A stretch of DNA of 64,000 nucleotides from Leucocoprinus leucothites (lineage: Eukaryota > Basidiomycota > Agaricomycetes > Agaricales > Agaricaceae). A model generated the notes under the pieces. It was not told the origin of the DNA. It saw only the letters and a list, made by a program, of their open reading frames with translations, and made no database searches. Of this stretch, positions 32,454 through 44,400 are shown one piece after another (position 1 is the first letter of the stretch; the number at the start of each line of letters is the position of its first letter). The position numbers and the translations under genes are program-made. Location of the stretch: NCBI GenBank assembly GCA_013368445.1, contig JAACJO010000002.1:62001-126000 (forward strand), in the 5' to 3' direction.

Positions 32454-35400
32454 ACATTGTGTATGGGGGAATTGGCTCTTAATCGTCGAGATCAATGGTT
32501 GGCGAATAACATACCGCCGATTTATGGTTTAATTTGTTGCGCTTTCTCCTATTGTCTCTCCATGGTCCGGCTACAGACTTTCGTATAAACTATGGTGTGT
32601 AGGGCTGTTTAGATTTTCAAGTTGTTTCGCATAGTCAATTGAAATATTAGCAATTTATAATATAGAATTTCAGTAAAACCCGAGATACAGAGTTGGTAGG
32701 AGATAGGGTCCATTTCTATCAAAGGAACGTGACTGCCAAGTGTTGGCCCCATGAAAAGTCGAATAGTAATCGAAAACTGTACCAGGATTTCTGAAACACT
32801 GTCAGTGGCAGTAACTTGAAGCCAACGTTGGTCTCCTCCCCACTCGAACCACAGACTACCCCATCTATCATCTCATGAGCGTATTATTTCAATGTTCGTG
32901 CACATCAGTGAGAAATTCAACCGAGACCAAAGCACCAATATGTTCTTCACGCTCTTCGTGACGGTGACATGTATCAATATACGCAGAGCTCTTGTAAGCT
33001 TGCCTATCGTATCTGGTGGGACGTGCTGCGGGCTGCGGGCTAATCGAACGGCTGATGAAATAATGGACAGAGCGTAGGCTGTGAGCGGGATACCCTAAAG
33101 ATGCGCTCCAGAGTCAAGCTCTATCCCTGAAACACTTCTATGGGAAAGAAGTAAACATGGTGCTGAAAGCTCAGTTCTTTAACGTACATACCTCTGTTGT
33201 GTGATTGGGGGTTCCCTTGGGGAACATCGTGCACCCTCTTATCTCCAAGCCTCAAGCCACCCGTCACGCGATACTATTCCATGACTGAGCGACGTTCGGA
33301 CTCGAGGAAATTGACTCTTCAGACACCTGATCTACTGTAAGAAAATGCAGAGTGAACGGAGATTGTAGTCATCATACCTGTGGTTCAGGCGAAGCATGTT
33401 AACCTTGCTGAGAGCACCTATTGTTATTGTCGAAGCATCTTTGTTGGATAGCGAGGAACAGTTTGCGCCGATGCTGAAACCATCCCTACGGATGGTATCT
33501 CAAAGGAATACCCTTGCTCCATCTTGGGGGCATATCATGGGATCAGCATATTTTCTGAGGGGTATAAAGGTGAACGAGAGATGCAACAAGTCGTTGAACG
33601 TGGAAGGTAGAGATGTAGGGGTGAGGATGACGAGACGGACAGAGTTGCGGTTAATGCATATTTAGGTGGGGGCGTAGGTAGAACGACTCGTTTCGGATAT
33701 TAGCATAGGGGATTGTCGCTTCATCTTTGATTTGTGAGCAGAAAGAAGCTAGAATAAACGCAGAAGAGGTGGGCTCGAGATGGGGGCTTGTGTAGATTGA
33801 CGTCGGTGTGGGAGTAGTGGCATGCATAGTCAAGCGCGTTGACTGTTTGAGTACCAAGCATGCACAAACAGTCGGAGAGCAGCACCCAAGCGCTCATAAT
33901 ACATATTGCCATTAACGTCACCGTGAATTTAACATGGGCTGCCCACAAACTTCAGGCCGCTATGCTGTTCTATGCACACGCTGCTACTAGCTGATATCAC
34001 AGCAGAGGCTGGGTGTCTTCACTGTTTGATCCGGGTAGCCGAGACATCAGCAACCACACCAACACAATGGCCGGTATCAACTTTCTGTACGGACTACTAA
34101 ATAGGGGCTTTCAACTTGTCAGTGTTTGAGCTACAGTTGGAACGCCAATCCTGTCAGAAATTAACTCTGGGACAACTTCCAACTCTGTGACTCTATGAGA
34201 GCCTATGCGACAGTTGACTTATGCCTTTCAAGCTCTAAATGCCAATCCTCGCAAGCCACTTCATTACCGATTTTTTTCGCGATTTCCTGGAATGGCTACA
34301 GCATAGGACTTGGACCCCTGGAATTTCACATCTAGAGAGGCCTCCTTCTCTCCCGGTCATACCTCCTATCTTTAGCAATCTTCTTCGAGAATCCGGTTAT
34401 CTTACACTTACACTGCGCGTTCGTTCCAATTGATATTAAATCCGTGAAAAACCAGACCAAAAACTTTTTTTCGCATTTTTCATGTATACCCTTCAATATA
34501 GCCTTGGTCATGGGATAGTACTCGTCGGTTTCACGTCAGTGTCCGCCAAAGGTGCTGAAGCTGTAATTTCTATTCCCCAATGAGTCGCTTTGTACGTCCT
34601 TACGATTCCCTCGAATCGTAAAAGACCTCAATTATCGTGGACCAACAAGGTAGTATCGACGTTGCAACTGCGAGAGTATTGGCGCACTCTGAATTGCTCT
34701 CAATCGCAGCTCAGAGGAGAGCGTCTCCTTAGACTGAAGCAAGCAGTAATTGAAGGCCAAGGCTTGAAAAGCATCCGAAGAAGTCGAATCAACTTACACT
34801 AGAACCGACAAATACAGTTAGAGTGGGTATAATTAGATCATTCCATACTCCATGATTGTCGGCGTTTTGTGCGAATGGCTCAAGAAGACCATCCGCAGAA
34901 GATTCTTTTTGGGTACCAGCTTGATCAGGTTCATCGGAACCGTAATTGTTTTTCGTCCCGTTGACAAGAGGGTACGATTATATTAATAGGGATAACTGCT
35001 AAGGCCAAAGAACATCATGAGAAGCTCTCGTAGTGTTATCAATCTCAATGAGGCACCAGGGGTTGAGCGACCATAGGAGCAATAACCTAACATCATTGCG
35101 TGCCTCTGCCATCACTCATCCTTGCCTCGACACTAGAAGGGGGAGACGAGCATTGTCGAAAGAGCCGTTTCATGCTCAGCCTTCGACGTGAGAATGAGGT
35201 GGACTGCTTCGAAGAGCTAGCCCTCGCTCTAAGAGGCATAGTACGCATGTTTGGTTCATATAACTGGAAAAGGTTGAGGTATAAATATACATCAATACTT
35301 GGCTTGTTATACTTGATGTAGTGTAGCCTTAGTGGCTCGAGCTGCATTTGTAAGTTACCGTCACAAGCCTATCGCCGCGTGTTGGAAGTTCGGAAGACAG

Positions 35401-35784
35401 CAAGACGTTTACCCCCAAAGGCGCTACATACATGAGAACTCACCACTGACAAAAGCCAGTCTACCAGACACAAAATTTCGCACTGCATCATGCTACGACA
35501 TTTTTCTAAACATAGGCAGCAGGACCTACACAGCAAGTTAATACCCCGCCCACGAAATCCTTGGTGTATCACACTGCCACTGATATATTCGTTCATGATA
35601 ATTAAACTTCACGGGCTTGGCACCCAGAGCAGTGCTGTTCAGCGTTTGGGCCAATCTAAAATTAACGAATCCAGAAGTTCAACAACTCCCAACTCGAGGC
35701 ACCAAACAAACGGCTATTCATATAAGGTGTCGTACAGCGAGATACGTTTGTTACTCTCTTCCCTATCTCTCTCCCCCCACTACC
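32454..35784. other. intergenic, no supported gene
   Basis: Short frames only, on both strands, without recognisable domains or paralogues. Nothing else stands out. Confidence 0.5.
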
Positions 35785-36950
35785 ATGACTCAGAGTCGAG
35801 AACAAGCACTCGCAGTGATACGTCAGTACGAAGCCATCGATCTCGTCAGCCAAACGACTATACCAGGGGTCTTCTACGGGATTGGCTTCGCACTCTACTG
35901 CAAATGTCTGCAGATGATATATCACGATTTCCGGAAGGGCGACCGGCCAAAGCGGACGATGGTTCTATTTTTGCACTCCTTTCTTATCCTGTTATCGACC
36001 TCCATAGTCTTAGGGGCCTACAGTAGCATAGCCCTTTCTGCATATCTCGACCACAACGACACAGACCGAGGCGCGATAATGTATGAGTTCACTCTCATGC
36101 GGCACATAACAACCGCTGCGTTGTTGAAGATCATTTTCGACACATTAACCAGTTTACTGGTGACTGCCTCCGAAGTAAGATCGCTCTTTCCAACACTGTA
36201 GTTTAGTATTAGTGTTGATTAATTTTGTCTTGCAGATTTGGCGTGTATGGGTCATTTGGACCGCATCTCCCTACGCTATTCACTTGATTGCAGTTTACAT
36301 CTTGTTCTATATGGCAACGCTAGGTTCGCTCAGGGTGACTACCTTAACACCTTTATATTGACAAGCGGTTGTCCAGGACTCTATCTTTACCACTTCATGA
36401 GTAGCTCCTTGTTGGCTCCATCAGCAGCAATCGCAGTCGGCACTGCACTCAATGCAGTCAGGACAGTCACTACACTCTTTGCTTTCATCCTGATTGTGGG
36501 TCGCTTGGTCTATGTTCGTCATCGCGTCACTCGTTTGATGAGTAGGTTTTATGCTATATATACGACTTATCTCATGAATTGACATATGCATTTTCTAGAG
36601 GGGACTATATGTCAACCGTCGAGAGATTACACGAGCCTTATGGGAATTCTTGTTGAATCCTACGCCCTTGCAGCGATCGTCACTCTTGGAAACACCATCT
36701 CATGGGCTACATATGACTATCGAAAACCAGCAGAGCTTGTATTTAACGGAGTGGCCTCTCAGACTCAGGTATGTGGGAAAAGCAACTAACTATTTGACTT
36801 GACTAATAAAGACCATCGAACGTCATCTAGATGATTACCTATTTTCTTCTTCTCTACCGAGTGCTGTCCAAAAGAGCATGGAATCGAAGCACAGAACGTC
36901 AACTTACGACCTTGCAATGGACTCCTGAAGAGAGTACGATATCCCCTTGA
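35785..36950 (+). CDS. seven-TM protein, family N copy 3
   Basis: Predicted 310-aa membrane protein. Exons 35785-36174, 36236-36323, 36377-36541, 36599-36768, 36831-36950; phases 0/1/1/0. The start ATG gives MTQSREQALAVIRQYEAIDL, aligning with copies 1, 2 and 4. Same segment order as the other copies: GVFYGIGFALYCKC, basic loop RKGDRPKR, YLDHNDT, IWRVWVIWTASP, basic loop VRHR, ESYAL, MITYFLLLYRVLSKRAW. The C-terminal tail is the shortest of the four, ending soon after the TERQLTTLQW motif. Intron 2 has a GTTCGC donor, the least typical of the set. Confidence 0.85.
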
Positions 36951-37735
36951 TTTTCCGGTAGCCTCGTCACGATTAATTTGTAACTTGTGTTATTTCTGGA
37001 AAATATGTGATAGTATATTTATATTTAATTTATATTTAAGCTTCGACTATAGTTGGCTTGCAAAAGTCGGCCCTTCCATCTATGCTAACAAAAAGTCGTA
37101 ATGGTTTTCAAACCATAATACCTGGCGTTTTCCGGGCTGGTATATGAAGCTGGGCCATGTCGGTTGCTCTAACAACTTCCGAACATTGTGATTGTCACTA
37201 CGGGAGCCAGTGAACAACTGCACCCATGGGATAATAATCCTCTTTGCGTTAGTTTTTATTAGAGTATTTTGACCAACAGCCCAGGTGCGAGGATTGGAGT
37301 ATCTGTACGTACTTTTAAGATTAGCGGCACAGCTATGGCGCGAAAATCGATAAAGACCAAGACAATGGAGAGAGTTGGCCGCTAAAACTGGAAATAATAT
37401 TCCAGTTCTAATGTGGGCGAGTAGATAATGGAATTCAGATTGAGGCCATAGGTCGTGCATATTTCACAGTTTCCCCAGATGCTATTGAGCCGCTTATCCG
37501 TCAGATCCATTTTATAACGTGAGATCCGTGAACGCTGCCAAATCTCGAGGGGGAGCTCAGTCGCAATGGGTGCAGATGTCGTGTGTAGGCCTTGTTGGGA
37601 TATCGTAAAACAAAGGAAGATGCGTACACGCTTCCATTTGCATCCCATATCTCGGGGCTCGAGTTCCCAAAGTGCCTCCATTACTCTTGCAAAACGGAGG
37701 AATAGATGACAAATGGTCCAATATAGTTTACCTTT
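36951..37735. other. intergenic with weak minus-strand open frames
   Basis: Minus-strand frames 37681-37382 and 37460-37080 have some protein-like character (ATELPLEIWQ, GNCEICTTYG) that recalls an F-box start, but they lie in different frames and I could not find a convincing intron. Positions 37492-37530 recur at 51326-51362, showing that this DNA was copied into the array further right. Confidence 0.35.
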
Positions 37736-37935
37736 ATAGCACAGCGTTCAACATATATCGAGGAAATGACGAGAGTCGAGTCAAGTACTCCCCATCCACA
37801 CAGGTGGGTAGCGAGAAAAAGACGGTTCGCCAGTGGATGGACCCTGCCCTAAAGCCATGGAATTCCGCAGCACGTGATAAGTACGAACCGGACAATCTTA
37901 ACTTTGAGAGACCCTGAGCGCTCCTCGTCAATATG
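37736..37935. repeat. segment G fragment, array copy 1
   Basis: DNA similar to 44760-44940 and 52860-53060, with a shared CGAGTCAAGTACT block and the following ~150 bp. It forms the left edge of the tandem array. No frame is convincingly coding. Confidence 0.55.
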
Positions 37936-38360
37936 CGTCAATCGTTTTGACTCCCGACTCTCCTTCAACCCAAGGGCTGTTAACCGCATGATAAACCAGG
38001 CTTCGGGGCTCATGATTATTTCTAATGGCGTGGAAAGCACAGCAGTGTGGACACAATAACTACCCGACTCTTTTCTTTCATCAATGGTGACTGTGGTGGG
38101 TCCGACTCGGAGTAGTGAATAGTATTTTCATTAACGCCATATTGACGAATGGCATAGCGGCATGAACAGCCAGACGTAGGTCAAACCCAGTCATTTGTCT
38201 TAATCGGAGTCAGAAGCGCCAATTCATGTTGAACGATCGACCGAATAAGCGACGGATGCGACGGATGCGACGGAAGCAGAATGCACTGTAAGCTTAAATA
38301 GACACTGGAGTTAATCGCACCTACCAAGCTAATACTTCCTTTACTCTCCCACAAGGTGCT

Positions 38361-39985
38361 ATGACCACACTCAAAAAAAGCCCCGAGCACCGTTCACTAT
38401 TCCAATCCGACCATTCGCTTGCCACCATCCACGCCCTCCCACCCGAAGTTCTACTTCAAATCTTCAAATCCTATATTCACTTTGACTCTCCCGGTGATTG
38501 ATCAAGGCCCACATTTCGCCATTCCAAGGAGACGTTTTCTGCCCCCACACCCTTCATACATGTCCGTCGAACCTAGCGCACGATCGCGACGAGGGTCGCA
38601 GATCTATGGACAAGCATGTTCATCTTGTAGCCTTCCCGCAGACAGCTTCCCCTTATCAACCTCTGGCTATCGTGCGCAGCTGGTCGTGGACTGGTGATCT
38701 AGTTTATTGAAAGGGCTTTTGGGATAACGGACAAGCATATTACCAAACTCACGCATCAATTGATCACCTCGCTCTATCAGTGAGGTTGCTGATATTCTTG
38801 ATACATCCCAAAGCGATTATCAAGAACCCAGGTTTCGAATCGTACACGACGAGGTTACGCAAATCGCGCCTTTTCTATCGGCAGCATTGGAACCAACAAC
38901 TGACGGAGGCTCTCTGGTGGGGGACATCCTACTGCTTGGGCTGGAAGAGCTAGAAGTCAATACTGCGCACATGGCCCCGCCCCATGCGAACCTGAGGGAG
39001 CTCAAGTGCGAATATCCGATATCGTTAGGAATGGTCATGGTGATTCTCGATAGCCCTCACTCGAGGTTGGAGAAGTTGGAGGTTGCGATGGCACCATGGC
39101 ACCACCAGACGATCATGCAAACCATTTCCCTGAATCGATAAAAGTCGTTCATCGACGCCTTCACCACCTTTCCATCACTAATGATTATGACTTCACCATG
39201 TCGCCACTTCCGATCATCAGCGCGCTCACAGCTCTGAATCTCGGATACCTCGACTTCGGAGAGATACATGATGAGGGGCGCACTGCTATGTTTTTGCATG
39301 AGTTATTCACCTTTCTCAGCCGCTCTGGATGTACCCTGAGGACGATGCGAGGGTTGCCTATCTTCCGGAATATGGGCGAAGCCCAGCTACACCAGCTTTT
39401 GGCGCTCCTGCAACTCCGATGGTCCGGGAGTCGAGGGTATTGAACACGACAGCTGCTTTTCACCAACTATTAACGACCCCAGCACGTCCTATACCTCCTT
39501 CCAACCGCACCCCCTTCCATCAATGCTATGAGATACCTTCTGTTCTTCCTTGTCTCGAGGATTCGGAACTACATCGAACGCCTGTTCGCCACAGGGAGTT
39601 TTCGGCATGGTACTGTCGAAAATACAAACGCTGAAGACAGTTCAGCTGAAAGGAGGTGCCTCTCTCGCCGTGCTGCCGTTCTCTAAACACCTGTGAGAAC
39701 ATCCGAACCTGACAGTAGTGTATACCGCATTCACTGACCGTAGTGATGGCGGGGATGAGATGCCAGTATGTGCTGATCGCACAAGATCCGAGACAAAGGA
39801 TTCCAACCCAAGCTTCGAGTCGAATCCTTGTCAAGATGCGGTCATTCAACATCGTGCACACTCACGCCGGCCTCATTGTAACCATGATTCTATTTTCCAT
39901 GGTGTTAGATGCCAAGGCTATAGGGATGGGGACTGCCATTATGCGCATGGTGTTGTTGATATATTAGACCTCTAGATTGCATACG
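38361..39985 (+). pseudogene. F-box gene copy F1, broken
   Basis: Starts MTTLKKSPEHRSLFQSDHS, then LPPEVLLQIFKSY, a typical Agaricomycete F-box start. The rest of the box (HVRRT, then ATRVADLWTSMF, then LINLWLSCAA) is readable only in another frame and is hit by stops at T* and L*. Later pieces (APPHANLRELKCEYP, FLSRSGCTLRTM) look like the leucine-rich substrate half. It is therefore a pseudogene. F-box proteins bind SKP1 in SCF ubiquitin ligases. Its 3' tail is interrupted at 39985 by the inverted-repeat element and resumes at 41754. Confidence 0.7.
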
Positions 39986-40081
39986 CATTGACTGCATCAA
40001 GCCAGATTAATCCGCCAATGAGAAGAGTCTTCCTGGTGGATTACTTTAAATCCAGATTTGATCTGGCTTCAATCCAGATGC
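39986..40081 (+). repeat. left terminal inverted repeat
   Basis: Begins CATTGACTGCATCAAGCC and pairs with the right end. The outer few bases differ between ends, and the inner part is about 80% alike by eye, including AGAGTCTTCC. Confidence 0.75.
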
Positions 40082-40144
40082 TGATCACATGACAATTTGG
40101 CTTGTTTTGGGCAAGATCAAGGGTCCAAATAAGCGCCCAAAAAC

Positions 40145-40235
40145 GTCGAGGGGCAGGGTTTGAACCTGAGACCAGATGAGAGCAACATGTGATAATGAAA
40201 TAGCTATGACTTAAGCCACTGCACCAAATTGGCTT
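40145..40235 (-). other. tRNA-like Pol III module (left)
   Basis: On the minus strand: A-box-like TGGTGCAGTGG (40216-40226) and B box GGTTCAAACCC (40156-40166), 49 nt apart. T-arm-like pairing CAGG/CCTG is present, but no acceptor stem forms, so it is tRNA-derived rather than a tRNA gene. Transcription would run out of the element to the left. Confidence 0.6.
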
Positions 40236-41484
40236 AATATCTCAATGTTTTAAATACTATATGTACTGACTTTAGCCTAGCAAAATATACCTTCCAACCA
40301 TCTCATGAGTGTCTAGAATCAAATTATGTGTTATAAAAGAGTACAAATTCATATCTAGACGGAGTCTACTGTAGAGATCGGACACCCGCTGATGTCAGAT
40401 CACTGCCATCAGCCACCATCCCTCTACTACTCCTGTTTCCCCATTCATCGCTGCCACTACACTATCTCAACAACCTCGCAATCATCAAGAATGGCCGCCG
40501 CCTATGCACATCAAGCCGACCCATCACGTCTGATCAAGAATAACCACCGCTTGCACCCACAATCTCTCCCTCATTTTCCCCTCATTTCTTAAATTTCAAA
40601 TTTCGTCCCTCATTTCCCCGTTATCATTTCCCTTTACAGCTTCTAACCCACTCTTTCTACTCGGTTTTGATGGCTTCAACGCCGCCGAGTTAGGACTTGT
40701 CATTCAACTGACAGAAGTCCGCTCTTTTTCATTTTGCTTTATCCAATCATTTTCTTTCCCTTCGTACCTTGTTCGAAAAATCTCCATAAAATCGTCATAC
40801 GCGCCCCACTCTGCTCTTTCTTACCTTGTCTCATCGCTTCATCTAATAATGTGGATCCAGGCGACCACATGTATTATCTCTCCACTCCCTTTTTCCACCA
40901 CTAATATTTCTCAGATATATCCTTATGACCTTAAAATATCGGAAAATCGTCGCCATAAACACTCGTCTCTACTTGTCTCTATTGTCTCTAACATTTGTAG
41001 GTACTACCAGGCGGTTCGTATAAATACTATCATGTATCTATGAATATTCCTTAGTGAAATCTACCCCTACTTGCTATCTTATTCTTGTCTGAACTTAGGA
41101 GCTCAAGACCGACCCTGCAGCTCGAAAACGCACTCTACCACTCGATCTCACTCCTCAGCAACAATTCGCATCGTCGCATTCGTGCTGAGTCTTCGTTCCA
41201 ATTTATTTTCCACTCAAAATTCTAACTACTCTGGTTTACATTTGGGTCACTAGCCAGCGACAGACGGACGTTGTCGTGCTCGCATTCAATTTCGGACGAA
41301 CTTGCTTCGTCATCTCTTCACTACAAAGACATAGAATTTTTCAAGATTTTCTGGTGGGTTTTTTATTGGGGTGACTTGAGTGACTAAGTGCCGTCAAGTG
41401 AATGAGGACTTCGCGAATGTTTCTAAGTCCCCATTTCATGGTGTCAATAGTACTATATATTGCAAAAACCTTACAAGCTATATC

Positions 41485-41575
41485 ATGGCTTTATAGTGTA
41501 GTGGTCTTTCATTCTTTACATACCTAACTAAGAGGTCTTCCTTCTGAAGTCAGGTGTTCGAACCTTACTTGATGC
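41485..41575 (+). other. tRNA-like Pol III module (right)
   Basis: Plus strand: A-box-like TAGTGTAGTGG (41494-41504) and B-box-like GGTGTTCGAACC (41553-41564), 48 nt apart, nearly the left-module spacing. The orientation is outward to the right. It is diverged from, but plausibly homologous to, the left module. Confidence 0.6.
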
Positions 41576-41649
41576 GCTTTTCAGCGCTTATTTTGCATTA
41601 GCAATCTCGATTAATTTCATCATCTCTCTCACTTTGCCCTCATTGTAGG

Positions 41650-41746
41650 TTAATCCAGCTGAAATCCAGCTTGAATCTGGATTAATACTAATCCAACGGG
41701 AAGACTCTTGTCATTGGAGGATTAATCTGGCTTGATGAAGTCCCCG
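41650..41746 (-). repeat. right terminal inverted repeat
   Basis: Its reverse complement begins CGGGGACTTCATCAAGCC and continues like the left end. Confidence 0.75.
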
Positions 41747-41753
41747 GCATACG

Positions 41754-42566
41754 TCCAGCTGGCTGCCATGGTTATACTCCTGAATGTACCAACAACAACA
41801 ATATAACTTCTTATATGCTGTCTCGTTATATACGCTGGCTATAGGCTCCAACATACTTCATTTCGCGAGTATAGACTAAGTAATGGACGTCCTCGGGGTC
41901 ATTACTCGTAGGTCTGTAGCTAACTCTCTTCCCTTCTCATACCCTTCCGTAGAGTTCCCCTGTGATACAATTGTCTCTATTTATCATTCACCGTGCACAA
42001 TCACGTCGTCCCAGAATATTCTCGAGGGCTGTCTCGTGTTGCAACTTGGCAGATCCCAGCATAGAAACCCGTCACTGCCGTTCCCCGAGAATCACAGGAT
42101 ACATCCACGCTGCTCATATGACAGATGGCGCCCTTCAGTTTCCCTCGACTAATCAAGAAGACACGTCTCGAACACGCTACTGATCATCTTATTCTATGAA
42201 TATATTCATCAAAGCGACGAACTGGACGACATGGCTTGCAGACAGTTACGACACCTCAAAGAATGAGCTTGCAATTAGGTGTTGTGGTGACTTTACCCCA
42301 ACCGGACGAGCCATAGCCCCCCACCCAGGAACGGTTAATTCCGAGTACACTCCTGACGAGTGATACATCTCGCATTACAACTAGAACGAACTTTACTTCT
42401 ACAAGGAGAGAGAATCATACATCCGCGGTCCGCGGTTCCTCGTCTGATCCGTCGCAGCCTCTGTGTGCCAATATGTGATTTTCCAATTGTGTTCGATTTA
42501 ATTCTGGTGGCATCATTCATAAAGCTGTTAAGTTCTTTTCTATCTTTATCCGGCTGTTTCAAGTGA
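41754..42566 (+). other. F-box tail and M-gene upstream region (unit 1)
   Basis: Repeated array DNA without a convincing frame, similar to 49210-50000 and 55230-55770. It carries the conserved promoter-proximal sequence of the family M genes. Confidence 0.6.
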
Positions 42567-42585
42567 GTCTAGAGTGTTCAAATAG
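42567..42585 (+). promoter_or_regulatory. conserved upstream motif, M copy A
   Basis: GTCTAGAGTGTTCAAATAG, 56 bp before the ATG. Same motif and same distance in copies C and D. Confidence 0.45.
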
Positions 42586-42622
42586 CACGCCATTCAGCAT
42601 CTCCACCCTTTCTCTATCAACA

Positions 42623-44174
42623 ATGCTCTCAATCCAGGTGTCTCGTATTCTAATCTTCGCCCTCACATTCCTTCCTTCCTTGATTCCAGCAAAGCGTGAT
42701 GGTGGTGGTGGTGGTGGAAGATTGCTCGGCACTGAATATTCAAAATTCTCCCTTAAACTCTTTGACGCCGCTGAGTTCGCGTTCAGCGTCATCTTTGCTA
42801 TAGTAACGGCCCTACAAGCATTCAAAGCCCTCTCTAACATACGCAGACGAATCAACAAGGTGCCCCCATCGATTGCAGCGTTGGAATACAGCGTTGGTCC
42901 CATATTTCCCACCTGTCTCCTGATGGCGACACTACTTCTTACCACTGCCTACGTTTTACACGCAACGTATGTGGGACTAGTGTTCAACACATCCCAATTT
43001 TCAGGATCCTGGTGGTCAGTGAGCTTCATCGGGGCATGGTATACGATCGAGTTCTTTGCAGACATATTCCTCGTCTCAAGTATCCTGGCACTTCTTTTGT
43101 GCCGGATGAAGATCATGTTAGGCACTCCGCGCCGGATAATGGATGTCAAGGCAATCGCAGATGCCATTCTAGTTGTCATACTCCTAGCCCTGAGTGTGGA
43201 GATGGGCTTCCGTCTGTGCTTGGATCTCGCACCCGAGCACCCATCACCTACTATTTATTTGACATCAGTTTTGTTATCATAGCGCCCATTGATTCTTTTT
43301 TTAGAATAAACTTATTTACTTTGGTTTCAGACTTTAGGCACTAGTTTGCCACAGGGACTTTAGTAGTGTACTTCGACGTGTCGTAGTCAGTTTTGGAGCT
43401 AGTCAATGAACCACGACCACCTTTGCCTCAGTCTCTGTCCGAAAATCAGGAAATAATCAAAATTTATTCAATCTCTATCTATCTCAGTCATCTCTTTATA
43501 TCTTGCTTAATTCTATTCCTTTCCTCTCCAAATTCCGCACAGTCCCTCGTCAACGTCTTCTTGTGGTTTTGACACCCAGCGACTGTTGGACTCGGTCGCG
43601 CTCGCACTAATATTTTATTTTATTTACGGGGGTACAACTGCCTGTTCCCCTTCACTGAGCATGGGAGTTGTGTGGCTGCAAATCCCATACATACCAGAAG
43701 CAGAAACTGTAGCAGAGGGACCAATAGTGATCTTCGACCTGCTTTATCTGGCATATTCCTCGTTTCTCTTTGTTGCCGCGGTGGACATTGCAGTGACTTC
43801 CGCCAAGTTGAATATTCGTGCGAGAAAATCATCCCAACTCAATGATCATTCCGTGCGTAACCTTGCCTCTTGCTCGTTCTTAAAGCTAAAGCTGTCTCGT
43901 TTCAAAGATCATTCGCAGCTGCACATTTACCATCTCGCCTCTTTTCATGGTTTATACCTTATTCCAACTCATATTTCCAGTATGCTTCGACCAAATACCA
44001 GAGAAAGTGATCAATCACATAAAACAGTGGTATCTTGTATCTCTGATCATTGGCTGTATTACGAGGGTGATCGTTATCAATGCTTGCTTGGGCTCTGGAA
44101 TGCCACCATTACCAAAGGAGAACAGGGAGGTTAAGGAGCATGCTGATTCAGAGAATGTTATACAGGCAGCGTGA
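42623..44174 (+). pseudogene. seven-TM family M copy A, split by a solo LTR
   Basis: Same two-exon design as copies B-D: signal peptide (MLSIQVSRILIFALTFLPSL), Gly-rich stretch, then seven hydrophobic segments. Exon 1 is 42623-43194 plus 43660-43852; intron 43853-43907; exon 2 43908-44174. A 460-bp solo LTR (43195-43654) sits in the fourth hydrophobic segment. LTR plus one target duplication is 465 bp, a multiple of three, so the frame downstream is unchanged, but an in-frame stop at 43280-43282 truncates the product after about 219 residues. No other inactivating change is seen; without the insertion the frame would encode about 343 aa, so loss was recent. Confidence 0.85.
43195..43654. mobile_element. 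solo LTR, 460 bp
   Basis: Begins TGTGGAGATG, ends CCCCTTCA (TG...CA), and is flanked by CTGAG at 43190-43194 and 43655-43659. Paralogues B-D run uninterrupted through the site. There is no similarity by eye to the 652-bp LTR at 2691, so it is a different family. A solo LTR is normally the product of LTR-LTR recombination. Confidence 0.88.
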
Positions 44175-44400
44175 CTGTTATTATACTTCCAGCCCCACGG
44201 CTCAATGGCCACTTTAAGTAATTGTTTTCAAATTTTCGCTAGTTTACTATGTATCATGGAACTACATACATACTTAAACAGTGAATATCATCAAGCCAAC
44301 ACCGACATATTTCCGAAAGGTTATACATACATATGTCGAAACAAGAAAACCAAGTCCCTCATGTCGCCAATACCTCATTCTAGTGGAGAGCGTGCCCTAT
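44175..44400 (+). repeat. M-gene 3' tail, array copy 1
   Basis: Sequence after the stop (ACTTTAAGTAATTGTTTTCAA onward to ACACCGAC) recurs after M copies B, C and D. It is probably the transcript 3' region. It contains no frame of note. Confidence 0.6.

Larger units (their letters stand above)
39986..41746. mobile_element. 1.76-kb inverted-repeat element with tRNA-like termini
   Basis: Flanked by a 7-bp duplication GCATACG (39979-39985, 41747-41753). Uninterrupted paralogues read straight across the site (near 49210 and, inverted, near 54860), so both borders are well supported. The first ~95 bp and last ~95 bp are imperfect inverted repeats (shared core CATCAAGCCAGATTAATCC). Each is followed inward by a tRNA-like module, the two in inverted orientation. 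Inside there is no open frame over 70 codons, so it is non-autonomous. A 7-bp duplication does not point to one superfamily; hAT-like (8 bp) or Mutator-like (8-11 bp) are possible relatives. Confidence 0.85.

Noticed and set aside
40145..41575. Two genuine tRNA genes
   Set aside because: A and B boxes are present, but acceptor stems do not pair and both modules lie symmetrically within an inverted-repeat element.
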